From NCBI GenBank assembly GCA_025964685.1, contig JAOPYG010000462.1, positions 1 through 59,520 of the forward strand: a stretch of DNA of 59,520 bases. Reading direction: 5' to 3'. The notes beneath the pieces are model-generated. The model saw nothing but the letters and a program-made list of their open reading frames with translations. It was not told where the DNA came from and did no database searches. Positions 34,601 through 43,550 of the stretch are shown here, piece by piece (position 1 is the stretch's first letter; every line of letters begins with the position of its first letter). Origin of the DNA: Actinoallomurus sp. (GTDB taxonomy: Bacteria; Actinomycetota; Actinomycetes; Streptosporangiales; Streptosporangiaceae). A program made the translations under genes and the position numbers.

Positions 34601-35565
34601 TCAAGGTCGAGTGGTTCTACTGGCTGTGCGGCGCGATCTTCATCGCGGTCGCGGCGCTGACCTTCGCCGACGGCACCAACGCCAAGCGTTACGGCAGCGG
34701 CGCCTTCTGGGGGTTGCTCGGCGGTGCCTTCATCTACAGCACGTTCGTGGTGCACAAGACCGCGCCGGCGTCGGTGCTGGGCCTGGCGGTGATCATGATG
34801 GCGCTGCTGGTCGCGACCGGCCAGCTCGGCCGAGGTGACACCACCGGGCCGTCGAGAGCCGAGCAGGAGGCCGGCGCGGACCGGTTCGGCAACCGGCTCT
34901 TCGTGCCCGCGCTGACGATCCCTGTCGTGGTGATCATCTTCGCGGTCGGCCTGGCCAAGATCCATGTCGGCTCGGAACCGCTCCTGGAGAAGTCCTCCGA
35001 GACGCTGATCGGTCTCGGCGTCGCGTCGATCGTCGCCGTGATCATCGGGTTCGTGATGCTGCGGCCGAAGTCCCCGCTCGCTCCGCTCAGCGAGGGCAGG
35101 CGGCTGCTGGAGGCCATCGGCTGGGCCGCCGTACTCCCCCAGATGCTCGCCACCCTCGGCCAGCTGTTCGTCGCGGCCGGGGTCGGCAAGCAGGTCGGCC
35201 GCCTGACCGAACACGTGCTCCCGTCCGGCTCGCTGTTCGGCGGTGTCCTCGTCTACTGCGTCGGCATGGCGCTGTTCACGATCATCATGGGCAACGCGTT
35301 CGGAGCCTTCCCGATCATGACGGCGGCGATCGGGTACCCCGTGCTCGTGCAGCACTTCCACGGCAACGCGGCGGCGGTCTTCGCGATCGGCATGCTGGCC
35401 GGATTCTGCGGCACGCTCTGCACGCCGATGGCCGCCAACTTCAACATCGTCCCGGCGGCGCTGCTGGAGATGAAGGACAAGTACGGCCCGATCAAGGCAC
35501 AGATCCCCACCGCGATTCCACTCCTGGCGTGCAACGTCGCACTCATGTACTTCCTGGCTTTCTGA
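34597..35565 (+). CDS. DUF979 membrane protein, second half of the predicted transporter
   Basis: 322 residues, about nine hydrophobic helices, with conserved segments MGNAFGAFPIMTAAIGYPVL and CGTLCTPMAANFNIVPAALL near the C-terminus, typical of DUF979. It is predicted to work with the overlapping DUF969 protein as a secondary carrier for an organic acid. The ATG overlaps the previous stop (ATGA). The substrate is not identifiable from sequence. Confidence 0.88.
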   Translation: MIKVEWFYWLCGAIFIAVAALTFADGTNAKRYGSGAFWGLLGGAFIYSTFVVHKTAPASVLGLAVIMMALLVATGQLGRGDTTGPSRAEQEAGADRFGNRLFVPALTIPVVVIIFAVGLAKIHVGSEPLLEKSSETLIGLGVASIVAVIIGFVMLRPKSPLAPLSEGRRLLEAIGWAAVLPQMLATLGQLFVAAGVGKQVGRLTEHVLPSGSLFGGVLVYCVGMALFTIIMGNAFGAFPIMTAAIGYPVLVQHFHGNAAAVFAIGMLAGFCGTLCTPMAANFNIVPAALLEMKDKYGPIKAQIPTAIPLLACNVALMYFLAF

Positions 35566-35589
35566 TCCCCGTTCGTGAGGAGGTGGGTG

Positions 35590-36594
35590 ATGACCACGAT
35601 CAGCGAGGTGGCCGCCCGCTACGCACGCGTCGCCGTACGCAACATCGGCATCGAGTTCCCGCACGCCACCCAGCAGGTCGTGCGCTGGCCGGGCGCGGCG
35701 TCGCGGCCGCGCGAACTGCATCCGGCGTTCCACGGCTCGTACGACTGGCACTCCTGCGTGCACATGCACTGGCTGCTGGTCCGGCTGCTGAGCGACGTGC
35801 CCTGCGAGGTGCAGCCCGAACAGATCCGCGGCACCCTCGACTGCACGCTCACCGGCCGGGCGATCGAGACCGAGGTGGCGTACCTGCGGGCGAACCCCTC
35901 TTTCGAGCGCCCGTACGGGTGGGCGTGGGCGTTCGCACTGGCCGCCGCCTGTGAACGTTGCCCGGACCCGGCCGCGCGCTCATGGGCGACGGCCCTGCGG
36001 CCGCTCGTCGACACGATCGAGGAGCTCGCTCTCGGGTGGCTGGACCGCGCGGTGGCGCCGGTCCGGCACGGCGTGCACGCGAACACCGCCTTCGGCCTGG
36101 CGATCCTGCACGAGAGCGGCAGCACGCTCGCGCGCGACCGGCTGGTCGCCGTGATCGGAAAGCGGGCGGCGGACTGGTTCGGCGACGACCGCGACTACCC
36201 GGCGAGCTGGGAGCCCAGCGGCCAGGACTTCCTGTCACCGGCGCTGTGCGAAGCGGACCTGATGCGGCGCATCCTGCCGGCCGAGGAGTTCCCCGGCTGG
36301 CTGACCGGCTTCCTGCCGGGCCTGGCCGACGGGACGCCCCGCGCCCTGTTCACTCCCGCCGAGGTGAATGACGCCTCCGACGGGCACCAGGCGCACCTGT
36401 ACGGCCTGAACCTCTCCCGCGCGTGGCAGTTCCGGCTGCTGGCCGCCGGCCTGCCCACGGGCGACTCACGGACGACCGTGCTGCGCGAGACCGCGGCACG
36501 CCATCTGGACGCGAGCCTTCCGCACGTGACGAGAAAGAGCTTCGTCAGCGATCACTGGCTGGCGACCTTCGCCTTCCTCGCCCTGACCGCCTGA
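35590..36594 (+). CDS. DUF2891 protein
   Basis: 334 residues from the ATG at 35590 (GAGGAGGTG upstream). No signal or membrane segment; mostly helical with conserved SYDWHSCVHMHWLL, HANTAFGL and SDHWLATFAF, resembling an alpha/alpha toroid of a glycan- or acid-processing enzyme. DUF2891 has no assigned reaction that I know. Its position, 24 bp after the DUF979 gene in a GntR-flanked operon, suggests it acts on the imported compound. Confidence 0.88.
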   Translation: MTTISEVAARYARVAVRNIGIEFPHATQQVVRWPGAASRPRELHPAFHGSYDWHSCVHMHWLLVRLLSDVPCEVQPEQIRGTLDCTLTGRAIETEVAYLRANPSFERPYGWAWAFALAAACERCPDPAARSWATALRPLVDTIEELALGWLDRAVAPVRHGVHANTAFGLAILHESGSTLARDRLVAVIGKRAADWFGDDRDYPASWEPSGQDFLSPALCEADLMRRILPAEEFPGWLTGFLPGLADGTPRALFTPAEVNDASDGHQAHLYGLNLSRAWQFRLLAAGLPTGDSRTTVLRETAARHLDASLPHVTRKSFVSDHWLATFAFLALTA

Positions 36595-36622
36595 CCGCCT
36601 GACCGGCTGACCGCCTGACCGC
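36583..36622. repeat. Short tandem repeat, five 8-bp units
   Basis: Five consecutive copies of ctgaccgc (third copy ends g). The TGA stop of the DUF2891 gene lies in the second unit, so slippage here could alter only the downstream spacer or the very C-terminus. Confidence 0.7.
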
Positions 36623-36639
36623 CCGCCCTACCGGGCGGT
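36618..36639 (+). terminator. Terminator of the DUF969-DUF979-DUF2891 operon
   Basis: Perfect 8-bp stem accgcccg/cgggcggt with a 6-nt loop, 24 bp after the operon's last stop. Confidence 0.6.
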
Positions 36640-36687
36640 GCGTGGATGGTGCGTGGATGGTCAGCGGCCCCGGCGAATGTCGGGGGC

Positions 36688-38250
36688 ATGAACTCCTTCG
36701 CTCCCGTAGGGACCGCCCGCAGGTGGGCGACGCTCGCCATCTGCTGCCTCGCCGTGCTGGTGCTGTCCATCGACCTGACCGCGCTCCATCTCGCCATCCC
36801 CAACCTGATCGACGACCTGAGCCCGTCGGGCACCCAGATCCTGTGGATCGCGGACGTGTACGGCTTCGCGCTCGCCGGGTTGCTCGTCACGATGGGCGGG
36901 GTCGGCGACCGGATCGGGCGTAAGAGGCTGCTGCTCATCGGCACGCTGGCGTTCGCGGCGACCTCGGCGCTGACGGCGTACGCCACGAGCCCGGACATGC
37001 TGATCGCCGCGCGTGTGCTGCTCGGCGTCGCGGGCGCCACGATCATGCCGTCCACCCTGTCGATCACCCGCAACGTCTTCACCGACGCGAAGCAGCGCAC
37101 GATGGCGGTCGGGATCGCCAGCGGCATCGGCGCGCTGGGCGTCGGGCTCGGGCCGATCTTCGGTGGTGCGCTGCTGGACCACTTCTGGTGGGGATCGGTG
37201 TTCCTCATCAACGTGCCGATCATGGCGGTGGTCCTCATCGCCGGGCTGTTCGTCCTGCCCGAGTCCCGCAACCCGCGGCCCGGCCGTCTCGACGTACCGA
37301 GCGTGCCGCTGTCCATCGCCGGTGTCCTGGGCGTCGTCTACGCCGTCACCGAGGCCGGCCACAGCGGCCTCATGCACGCCAGGATCGGCGTCGGGCTCGC
37401 GATCGGTGTCGTCGGCCTGGCGGCGTTCGCCTGGCGGCAGGTACGCCTGCCCGAGCCGCTCATCGACATCCGGCTCTTCGCCAACCCGGCGTTCTCCGGG
37501 TCGATCGGCGCGAACCTGTTCGCCATGTTCGCGCTGGTCGCGCAGTCGCTGGTGTTCTCGCAGTACTTCCAGCTCGTGCTCCACTGGTCGCCGCTACGCG
37601 CCGGCCTGGCCGGACTGCCGGGCGGCGTCGCCGCGGCCGTCGGTGGTGCCGTCCTGGCCGCCCCGTTGATCGGCCTGCTGGGCCGCGCCCGCGTCGTCGC
37701 CCTCGGCCTGGGCGTCTCCGCCGCCGGCTTCGCGCTGTACGCCCTGACCGGCACCGAGAGCGACTACTGGACGCTCCTGGTCGCCATGATCCCGTGTGCG
37801 CTGGGCGTCGGTATGGCCATGACCGTCACCGCCGACACGATCCTGGCCTCGGTGCCGAAGGACCGGGCGGGCGCCGCCTCCGCGATCTCCGAGACCGCCA
37901 CCGAGCTCGGCGGCGCGCTGGGGATGGCGGTGCTCGGCAGCGTCCTGACCGCCGCCTACCGGACCAGCCTCCGGCTTCCCGCCGGACTGCCCGCCGGCGC
38001 CGACCATGACATCCGCGACTCGATCGGCGCCGCGCTGCAGACCGCCGCCACACTGCCCGTAGGACTGTCCGCACAGGTCACCGACGCCGCCCGGAACGCG
38101 TTCGTCGACGGGATGCACGCCGCGGTCTTCTGCAGCGCCGGACTCGCGGCCCTGACCGGCCTGGCCGCCCTGTTCGCCCTCCGCACCGTTCCGAAGGTCA
38201 TTCCCGAGCACCTGGAGCAGGCCGACGAGCACCTGACACCCGTCGGCTGA
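36688..38250 (+). CDS. MFS drug exporter, DHA2 (EmrB/QacA) family
   Basis: 520 residues from the ATG at 36688. Fourteen predicted helices. The family motifs are motif A (GGVGDRIGRKRLLLIG) between helices 2 and 3 and motif C of antiporters (GIGALGVGLGPIFGGALLDH). DHA2 members expel cationic or amphipathic drugs in exchange for protons. No regulator is adjacent in the right orientation. It ends with a strong terminator at 38262. Confidence 0.92.
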   Translation: MNSFAPVGTARRWATLAICCLAVLVLSIDLTALHLAIPNLIDDLSPSGTQILWIADVYGFALAGLLVTMGGVGDRIGRKRLLLIGTLAFAATSALTAYATSPDMLIAARVLLGVAGATIMPSTLSITRNVFTDAKQRTMAVGIASGIGALGVGLGPIFGGALLDHFWWGSVFLINVPIMAVVLIAGLFVLPESRNPRPGRLDVPSVPLSIAGVLGVVYAVTEAGHSGLMHARIGVGLAIGVVGLAAFAWRQVRLPEPLIDIRLFANPAFSGSIGANLFAMFALVAQSLVFSQYFQLVLHWSPLRAGLAGLPGGVAAAVGGAVLAAPLIGLLGRARVVALGLGVSAAGFALYALTGTESDYWTLLVAMIPCALGVGMAMTVTADTILASVPKDRAGAASAISETATELGGALGMAVLGSVLTAAYRTSLRLPAGLPAGADHDIRDSIGAALQTAATLPVGLSAQVTDAARNAFVDGMHAAVFCSAGLAALTGLAALFALRTVPKVIPEHLEQADEHLTPVG

Positions 38251-38261
38251 TCGAGTACCCA

Positions 38262-38291
38262 CGGCCCCGAGGCCCGCGAGCCTCGGGGCCG
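38262..38291. terminator. Strong terminator between convergent genes
   Basis: Perfect 12-bp stem cggccccgaggc/gcctcggggccg with a 6-nt loop, 12 bp after the MFS stop and 45 bp from the end of the convergent epimerase gene. Confidence 0.85.
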
Positions 38292-38335
38292 ACTCGAGGC
38301 CGCCCTCGGCCGAGCTCCGAACGCTGACACCGCGC

Positions 38336-39268
38336 CTAGCGTTCGTGTCCGGCCTTGAGCCACTCGATGTAGTCCGCGACCGCCCGGTCGACGTCGTACG
38401 CGGGCCGGTACCCGGTGTCCTGCCGGATCCGGGTGGTGTCGAGGTAGAGGGGCTCCCCCTGGTGCCCCTCGGGCAGGTCCACGTGAGCGCCGGGAATGAC
38501 GGCGCGGATCGCCGCGCCGACCTCGGCGTTGGTCGTGGCGTACCCGTTGCCGACGTTGTACGTGCGGTGGTTCAGCGTCGGGGCCGTCTGCAGGAGGGCG
38601 ATGGCCCGGCCGCAGTCCTTGACGTAACACATGTCGGTCCCCTCCTCGGCGTACGGGATGCGGGACGGCGCGAAGCCGGGTTCTTCGCCCGCTACGGCGG
38701 CGTGGACCAGACGCGGCGTGGGGAGGAACGGCGACGCGGCGCGGCCGAGCGGCCCCCAGATCGCGGAGATCCGGAGGTTCACGACGGCGTCACCGGCCGC
38801 GCAGAGCGCGATGATCTCCTGGAGCTTCTTCGCCGCGGGGATCAGGTGGGGGCTTTCCATCGGCAGTGGGGCGTCCTCCCGCAGCGGGTTGCCGTCCACG
38901 CCGGCGTAGACCCCGATGGTGCTGGCGATCCCGACGCGGGACACCTCCCAGGCGTCGGCCGCCCTCAGGACGTTCACCAGCGCCTGGGTGTTCTGACTCA
39001 GGGCGCCGAGGGTGTCGGACGTACCGATTCCAGGGCCGGCGAGGTGCACGATGCCCGTGATCGGGTGTCTGTCTCCGATCCGCAGCAAGGCGTCCTGATC
39101 CGTGATGTCCAGGGGCTCGACGAAGAGTCGTGTGCCGATCTCGCCGGCCAGGAACTCCGGAACCCGGGTCGATCGGTGTCGCGTCACCACGCACGACTCA
39201 CCGAGGTCGAGGAGGGCCCGCGCGACGTGGGGGCCGATGAAGCCCAGGCCACCGGTTATGAGGATCAT
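38336..39268 (-). CDS. NAD-dependent epimerase/dehydratase (extended SDR)
   Basis: 310 residues from the ATG at 39268 with AGGAG upstream. The Rossmann start MILITGGLGFIGPHVARALL is clear. The SDR active site is altered: where YxxxK is expected the sequence reads SPHLIPAAKKLQEI, so the usual Tyr may be absent. It probably acts on a nucleotide sugar or related substrate. It is divergent from a MarR regulator, with a perfect operator-like palindrome 12 bp upstream of its start, so repression by that MarR is likely. Confidence 0.88.
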   Translation of the reverse strand: MILITGGLGFIGPHVARALLDLGESCVVTRHRSTRVPEFLAGEIGTRLFVEPLDITDQDALLRIGDRHPITGIVHLAGPGIGTSDTLGALSQNTQALVNVLRAADAWEVSRVGIASTIGVYAGVDGNPLREDAPLPMESPHLIPAAKKLQEIIALCAAGDAVVNLRISAIWGPLGRAASPFLPTPRLVHAAVAGEEPGFAPSRIPYAEEGTDMCYVKDCGRAIALLQTAPTLNHRTYNVGNGYATTNAEVGAAIRAVIPGAHVDLPEGHQGEPLYLDTTRIRQDTGYRPAYDVDRAVADYIEWLKAGHER

Positions 39269-39279
39269 GCTTCTCCTAG

Positions 39280-39297
39280 TCACTAGCGTGCTAGTGA
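39280..39297. promoter_or_regulatory. MarR-type operator
   Basis: Perfect palindrome TCACTAGC-GT-GCTAGTGA between the epimerase and MarR genes. Size and position are typical of a MarR site controlling both directions. Confidence 0.7.
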
Positions 39298-39385
39298 ATT
39301 CTAGAGCGGCGGTCATTAGCACGCAAACGAATTCCTCCGCTGTACTGTCGTGGTGCCCTGATCAGCGCGGAGGTGGACGGGCCCC

Positions 39386-39814
39386 ATGAGCGAGCTCCTC
39401 ACGTTGTTCACTCGCGCGCACAAGCTGCTGCGCGCCGAGGCGGACGAGGCGATGAGCCGGCACGGCGTACGCGTCGGCCAGAACCTCGTCCTGGCCGTGC
39501 TGTGGGAGACCGACGGTCTGACGCCGGGTGAGCTGGCCGCGCGGCTGCGTCTCACCACTCCGACGATCGTCAACACCGCCACCCGCATGGAAGAGGCCGG
39601 GCTGCTCACCCGGATGCGCGACCCCGCCGACGGCCGGCTCGTACGGCTCTACCTCACCGAACGCGCCCGCGCCGCCCAGCACCCCGTCGAGGAAGAACGG
39701 CGGCGGCTGGAGGAACGCGCCACGGCGACGCTGACCGACGAGGAGCGCCGCCATCTGCGCACCGCCCTCGTCAAGATCATCGAGGAGCTGTCCCCCGGAC
39801 AGGTCGCGCCCTGA
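39386..39814 (+). CDS. MarR-family transcriptional regulator
   Basis: 142 residues. Winged helix (about 45-105: LTPGELAARLRLTTPTIVNT and RDPADGRLVRLYLTERAR) with helical ends for dimerisation, ordinary MarR size. The divergent epimerase and the palindrome between them indicate local control. The ligand is unknown. Confidence 0.9.
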   Translation: MSELLTLFTRAHKLLRAEADEAMSRHGVRVGQNLVLAVLWETDGLTPGELAARLRLTTPTIVNTATRMEEAGLLTRMRDPADGRLVRLYLTERARAAQHPVEEERRRLEERATATLTDEERRHLRTALVKIIEELSPGQVAP

Positions 39815-39892
39815 CGCCGTACGCCTCCGAGATCGGGAATCTCGTATCGTCTCTCCTGAAGGTCACTTCTGCGCACGACAGGGCGGAGCCAA

Positions 39893-40882
39893 ATGACGCG
39901 ACCCACGCTCGAGGCGGTGGCGGCGCGTGCCGGAGTGTCACGGGCCACGGTGTCACGCGTCGTCAACGGCGCCGCGAACGTCAAGCCGGACCTGCGGACC
40001 GCGGTCATGCGCGCCGTCGAGGAGCTCGGCTACATCCCCAACTCCGCCGCACGCAGCCTGGTCACCCGGCGCACCGACTCGATCGCCCTGGTCGTCTCCG
40101 AACCACCGTCGAGGGTCTTCTCCGACGACCCGTTCTTCTCCGCCGTCATCCGGGCGGTGAGCCAGCAGCTGGAGGCGGCCGACCGGCAGGTCATCTTGAT
40201 GCTGGTCTCCTCGGCGGCCGGTCACGCGCGGGTCGAGCGATACGTCGCGGGCGGGCACGTCGACGGCGTGATCCTGCTGTCGATGCACGGCGCCGACCCC
40301 CTGCCGGCGTCGCTCGGCCGGTCACGGGTGCCGATCGTCTCCCACGGGCGTCCGGCGTCCTCGCTGCCGGTGCCGTACTGCGACTGCGACAACCACGGCG
40401 GCGCACGGGCCGCCGTCGAGCACCTGATCGCCCAGGGACGGCGGCGCATCGCCACCATCGCCGGCCCTCGGGACATGACCGCCGCGCAGGATCGGCTCGA
40501 CGGCTACCGTGCGGCGATGGGCGCCGCGGACCGGCCGTCGATCGTGGCGATGGGCGACTTCACCCGCGAGTCCGGCACCACCGCCATGCAGCAGCTACTC
40601 GCGGACGACCCCGAGATCGACGCCGTGTTCGCCGCCTCGGACCTGATGGCGATCGGCGCCCTGGGCGCCCTCCGTGCGGCGGGCCGCAGAGTGCCGGACG
40701 ACGTCGCGGTGGCCGGGTTCGACGACATCGGGCTGGCGAGCTTCAGCGAGCCGCCGCTCACCACGGTCCGCCAGCCGGTCGCCGACGTCGCGGCCTGCAT
40801 CGTGCAGATGCTGCTCGGCGACGAACCCCCGACCGCGCCGGTCATCCTGCCCACCGAACTCGTCATCCGCGAGTCGGCCTAG
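39893..40882 (+). CDS. LacI-family transcriptional regulator
   Basis: 329 residues. The N-terminal helix-turn-helix is TLEAVAARAGVSRATVSRVV (about 4-23) with the hinge helix PNSAARSLVTRRT, followed by a periplasmic-binding-type effector domain. It probably responds to a sugar. No sugar gene is adjacent: it is convergent with an ABC exporter and their stop codons overlap. A short palindrome (cgagat-n5-atctcg) at 39828-39844 could be its own operator. Confidence 0.92.
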   Translation: MTRPTLEAVAARAGVSRATVSRVVNGAANVKPDLRTAVMRAVEELGYIPNSAARSLVTRRTDSIALVVSEPPSRVFSDDPFFSAVIRAVSQQLEAADRQVILMLVSSAAGHARVERYVAGGHVDGVILLSMHGADPLPASLGRSRVPIVSHGRPASSLPVPYCDCDNHGGARAAVEHLIAQGRRRIATIAGPRDMTAAQDRLDGYRAAMGAADRPSIVAMGDFTRESGTTAMQQLLADDPEIDAVFAASDLMAIGALGALRAAGRRVPDDVAVAGFDDIGLASFSEPPLTTVRQPVADVAACIVQMLLGDEPPTAPVILPTELVIRESA

Positions 40883-41700
40883 CGGACCAGACGGCCCAGC
40901 AGGGCGGACGCGGCGGTGATGCCGGCCGCCGCGGCGACCAGGAGCACGGCGAAGTCGAGGGGGAGGTTGCCCGGGGTGCCGATGAGGAGGTGCCGCAGGG
41001 CATCGACCTCATAGCTCAGCGGGTTGACGTGGCTGATCACGCGCAGCCAGCCCGGCATGAGGCCGATGGGATACAGCGCGTTCGAGCCGAAGAACAGCGG
41101 CATCGTGATCGCCTGGCCGATGCCCATCAGCCGGTCGCGCGACATGGCCAGACCCGCGATGGTCATCGACAGGCACGAGAAGAACGCCGTGCCGAGCATC
41201 ACGATGACGATCACCCCCAGCCAGCGCAGCGGGTTGAGCGTCAGCGTGACGCCGAGGATCGCCGACAGCACCAGGATCGCCACCGCCTGGGTCAGCGCCC
41301 GCATACCCGCCGCGAACGCCTTTCCCGTGATCAGTGCGGCCCGCGGCGTCGGGGTTACGAGGAGCTTTGCCAGTACACCCGCGTCACGGTCCCAGATGAT
41401 CTGGATCCCGTAGAAGATCGCGATGAACAGGGTCGACTGGGCCAGGATGCCCGGCGCCAGGTAGTCGAGGTAGGGCACCTTGCCGGTCGGGATGGCCCGC
41501 AGGCGAGAGAAGGTCTCGCCGAAGATCAGCAGCCAGAGGGCAGGCTGGATCGCGCGCGTGTACAGCTCGGTCCGGTCGTGCCGGATCTTCTGCAGCTCGA
41601 CGACGCACATCGCCACCACGCGCGCCGGCAGCAGGCGCCACGTGGTCCACGATGAGTCAGCCGAGCCGGCTGGCGGTACGGCGGGTACGGCGTGCGTCAC
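40879..41700 (-). CDS. ABC-2 type exporter permease (DrrB-like)
   Basis: 273 residues. A cytosolic N-terminus is followed by six helices (about 50-270), with the ABC-2 signature region between helices (AAGMRALTQAVAILVLSAILG) and PLFFGSNALYPIGLMPGWL. It pairs with the ATPase encoded just upstream, overlapping it by 44 bp. Likely exports a drug or lipid, as DrrAB exports daunorubicin. Confidence 0.9.
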   Translation of the reverse strand: MTHAVPAVPPAGSADSSWTTWRLLPARVVAMCVVELQKIRHDRTELYTRAIQPALWLLIFGETFSRLRAIPTGKVPYLDYLAPGILAQSTLFIAIFYGIQIIWDRDAGVLAKLLVTPTPRAALITGKAFAAGMRALTQAVAILVLSAILGVTLTLNPLRWLGVIVIVMLGTAFFSCLSMTIAGLAMSRDRLMGIGQAITMPLFFGSNALYPIGLMPGWLRVISHVNPLSYEVDALRHLLIGTPGNLPLDFAVLLVAAAAGITAASALLGRLVR

Positions 41701-42466
41701 GGAAGTTGTCTCCTGGTTCGTCGAGTTGGTCGCCGGTGTAGGTGCGGAACACCTCCTCGAGGGTGGCGCCGGGTTCGAGGGCCGCCTTGAGCTCCCCCGG
41801 CGTCCCCAGCGCCTTGATCCGGCCGCGGTGCATGAGCGCGATCCGGTTGCAGTACTGGTCCGCCTCGTCCATGTAGTGCGTGGTGACCAGGACGGTCATG
41901 CCGGTCGCCCGGCGTACCTCCTGGATGCGCTCCCAGACCCCGTCGCGCGCCACCGGGTCGAGCCCGATGGTCGGCTCGTCGAGGATGAGGAGCTTCGGGG
42001 CGCTGATCAGCGCCTGGGCGAGCTCCAGCCGGCGGATCATGCCACCGGAGTACGTCTGCGCGCGCCGCTCCGCGGCGTCCGCGAGCCCGACGGCGGCCAG
42101 CACCTCGCGTACGCGCTCCTTGCGTTCGGCTCGTGGCACGTCGAACAGCCGGGCGAACAGCTCGACGTTCTCCCGGCCGGTCAGCGCGCCGTCCGCGGAC
42201 AGCTGCTGCGGCAGGTACCCGATCGTCCTGCGCACCGCCATCCGGTGGCTCGACACGTCGCGCCCGAAGACCTCGACCATGCCGGGACCCGCCGGAAGCA
42301 GCGTGGTGATCAGGCGGATGGCGGTCGTCTTGCCGGCGCCGTTCGGCCCGAGCAGGCCGAAGATCTCTCCCTCGGCCACGTCGAGGTCGATGCCGTCGAC
42401 CGCGACGGCACCGCCGAACGCGTGCCGCAGTCCTCGGCAGACGACCGCGTACTTCTCGTCACTCAT
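41657..42466 (-). CDS. ABC exporter ATP-binding protein (DrrA-like)
   Basis: 269 residues. Walker A GPNGAGKTTAIRLI (about 36-49), Q loop YLPQQLS, ABC signature YSGGMIRRLELA, Walker B LLILDEPTIGLDP and the H-loop TTHYMDEA. The C-terminal extension is that of the DrrA group (ELKAALEPGATLEEVF). It works with the overlapping permease. The start overlaps the upstream MarR gene by 4 bp, so one mRNA carries regulator, ATPase and permease. Confidence 0.95.
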   Translation of the reverse strand: MSDEKYAVVCRGLRHAFGGAVAVDGIDLDVAEGEIFGLLGPNGAGKTTAIRLITTLLPAGPGMVEVFGRDVSSHRMAVRRTIGYLPQQLSADGALTGRENVELFARLFDVPRAERKERVREVLAAVGLADAAERRAQTYSGGMIRRLELAQALISAPKLLILDEPTIGLDPVARDGVWERIQEVRRATGMTVLVTTHYMDEADQYCNRIALMHRGRIKALGTPGELKAALEPGATLEEVFRTYTGDQLDEPGDNFRDARRTRRTASRLG

Positions 42467-42930
42467 TCGTGCCCCCTTGCTTCTGGCTCGGTCTGCAGAC
42501 CGGCAACGAGCCGGCGCAGCGCGGGCAGCGCGGCGCCGATCGCGGCCCGGTCCTCGTCGGACAGGTCCGCCATGCGCGCCCCGACCATCCGCGCCCGCCG
42601 GTCACGCCAGTCCGCGATGTGCCGCTGCGCGGCCGGCGTGAGCTCCAGCCGCACCGCGCGCCGATCGCCGGGGTCGGTCTCGCGCCGCAGCATCCCGGCG
42701 GTGAGCAGCTGGTTCACCAGAGTGCTCACGGAGTTGTCGGCGAGCCGCAGCTCCCGCGCGGCGGCCGCCACGCTGATCCCGGGATTGCGACCGACGACGA
42801 CCATGAGCTCGACCTGCGCGGGCCGCAGCCGCGACGGCACGTCCTCGCGCAACCGCCGCCGTACGACCCGGCGCATCGCCGCGTTGACGGTCATGAGCTC
42901 GTCGGCGAGCCGTACCCCTTCATCAGTCAC
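42463..42930 (-). CDS. MarR-family regulator of the ABC exporter
   Basis: 155 residues from a GTG. Winged-helix MarR (about 40-110: VAAAARELRLADNSVSTLVN, then ETDPGDRRAVRLELT). First gene of the exporter operon. A perfect palindrome lies 11 bp upstream, overlapping the expected promoter and ribosome-binding area, so it probably represses its own operon and is released by the exported drug. Confidence 0.9.
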   Translation of the reverse strand: MTDEGVRLADELMTVNAAMRRVVRRRLREDVPSRLRPAQVELMVVVGRNPGISVAAAARELRLADNSVSTLVNQLLTAGMLRRETDPGDRRAVRLELTPAAQRHIADWRDRRARMVGARMADLSDEDRAAIGAALPALRRLVAGLQTEPEARGHE

Positions 42931-42940
42931 GAAATCAGGA

Positions 42941-42959
42941 TACCTCTTAATAAGAGGTA
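42941..42959. promoter_or_regulatory. MarR-type operator of the ABC operon
   Basis: Perfect palindrome TACCTCTTA-A-TAAGAGGTA directly before the MarR gene. It is AT-rich against a GC-rich background, which makes chance less likely. Confidence 0.8.
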
Positions 42960-43085
42960 ATTAGTACCCCTACTTCTGACCTGCGCCTTCGCGCGGTAGC
43001 CCTCATTCGTTCGCGGAACCGGTAGAGCACGCCGTACGGTCAAGGCGGGCAAACAGGGAGTTCGACGCGCGAGGAGGGTCGATCA

Positions 43086-43550
43086 GTGACCGATCCGACA
43101 TGGCGAGAGCACGGGCCGCAGGAGCCCTACGGCCCCCCGCCCCTTCCTCCTCCGTGGTACGAGCTCGCTCCGCCCGCGGCCCCACCCGGCCCGACGCAGG
43201 GGCCGGCCGACAAGCCGCCAGGGCCGGGCAAGGGGTTGTTCGGGTCGCTGTTCGACCTGAGTTTCGACAACCTGGTGACCACCAAGCTCCTGCGCATGAT
43301 GTACACGCTCGCGATTCTGTGCGTGACCGGATTCAACCTGGTCATGTTCCTGTTCGGATGGTCGCTCGCGGCGGGTAGGTTCTGGCCGTTCCTCGGCTGG
43401 ACGATGGTCGTCGGCGTGCCCGTCCTGTGGCTCGCCGAGCTGATCATGGTGCGCGTGGTCGTGGAGTACCTGATCGTGCAGCACAAGATCGCCTCCGACC
43501 TGACCATCGTGCGTGAGGTCATCAAGGACATCCGGGCCGCCAAGTCATGA
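43086..43550 (+). CDS. DUF4282 membrane protein
   Basis: 154 residues from a GTG with GAGGAGGG upstream. A Pro-rich cytosolic start (about 1-50) is followed by the DUF4282 core (LFDLSFDNLVTTKLLRMMY), two membrane helices (about 73-95 and 103-125), and a charged end. Function unknown. Its stop overlaps the next gene by 4 bp. It marks the left border of the accessory region. Confidence 0.8.
   Translation: MTDPTWREHGPQEPYGPPPLPPPWYELAPPAAPPGPTQGPADKPPGPGKGLFGSLFDLSFDNLVTTKLLRMMYTLAILCVTGFNLVMFLFGWSLAAGRFWPFLGWTMVVGVPVLWLAELIMVRVVVEYLIVQHKIASDLTIVREVIKDIRAAKS

Noticed and set aside
36640-36665. Direct repeat gtgcgtggatg before the MFS gene
   Set aside because: Only two short copies, no known site type; too weak to call an operator.
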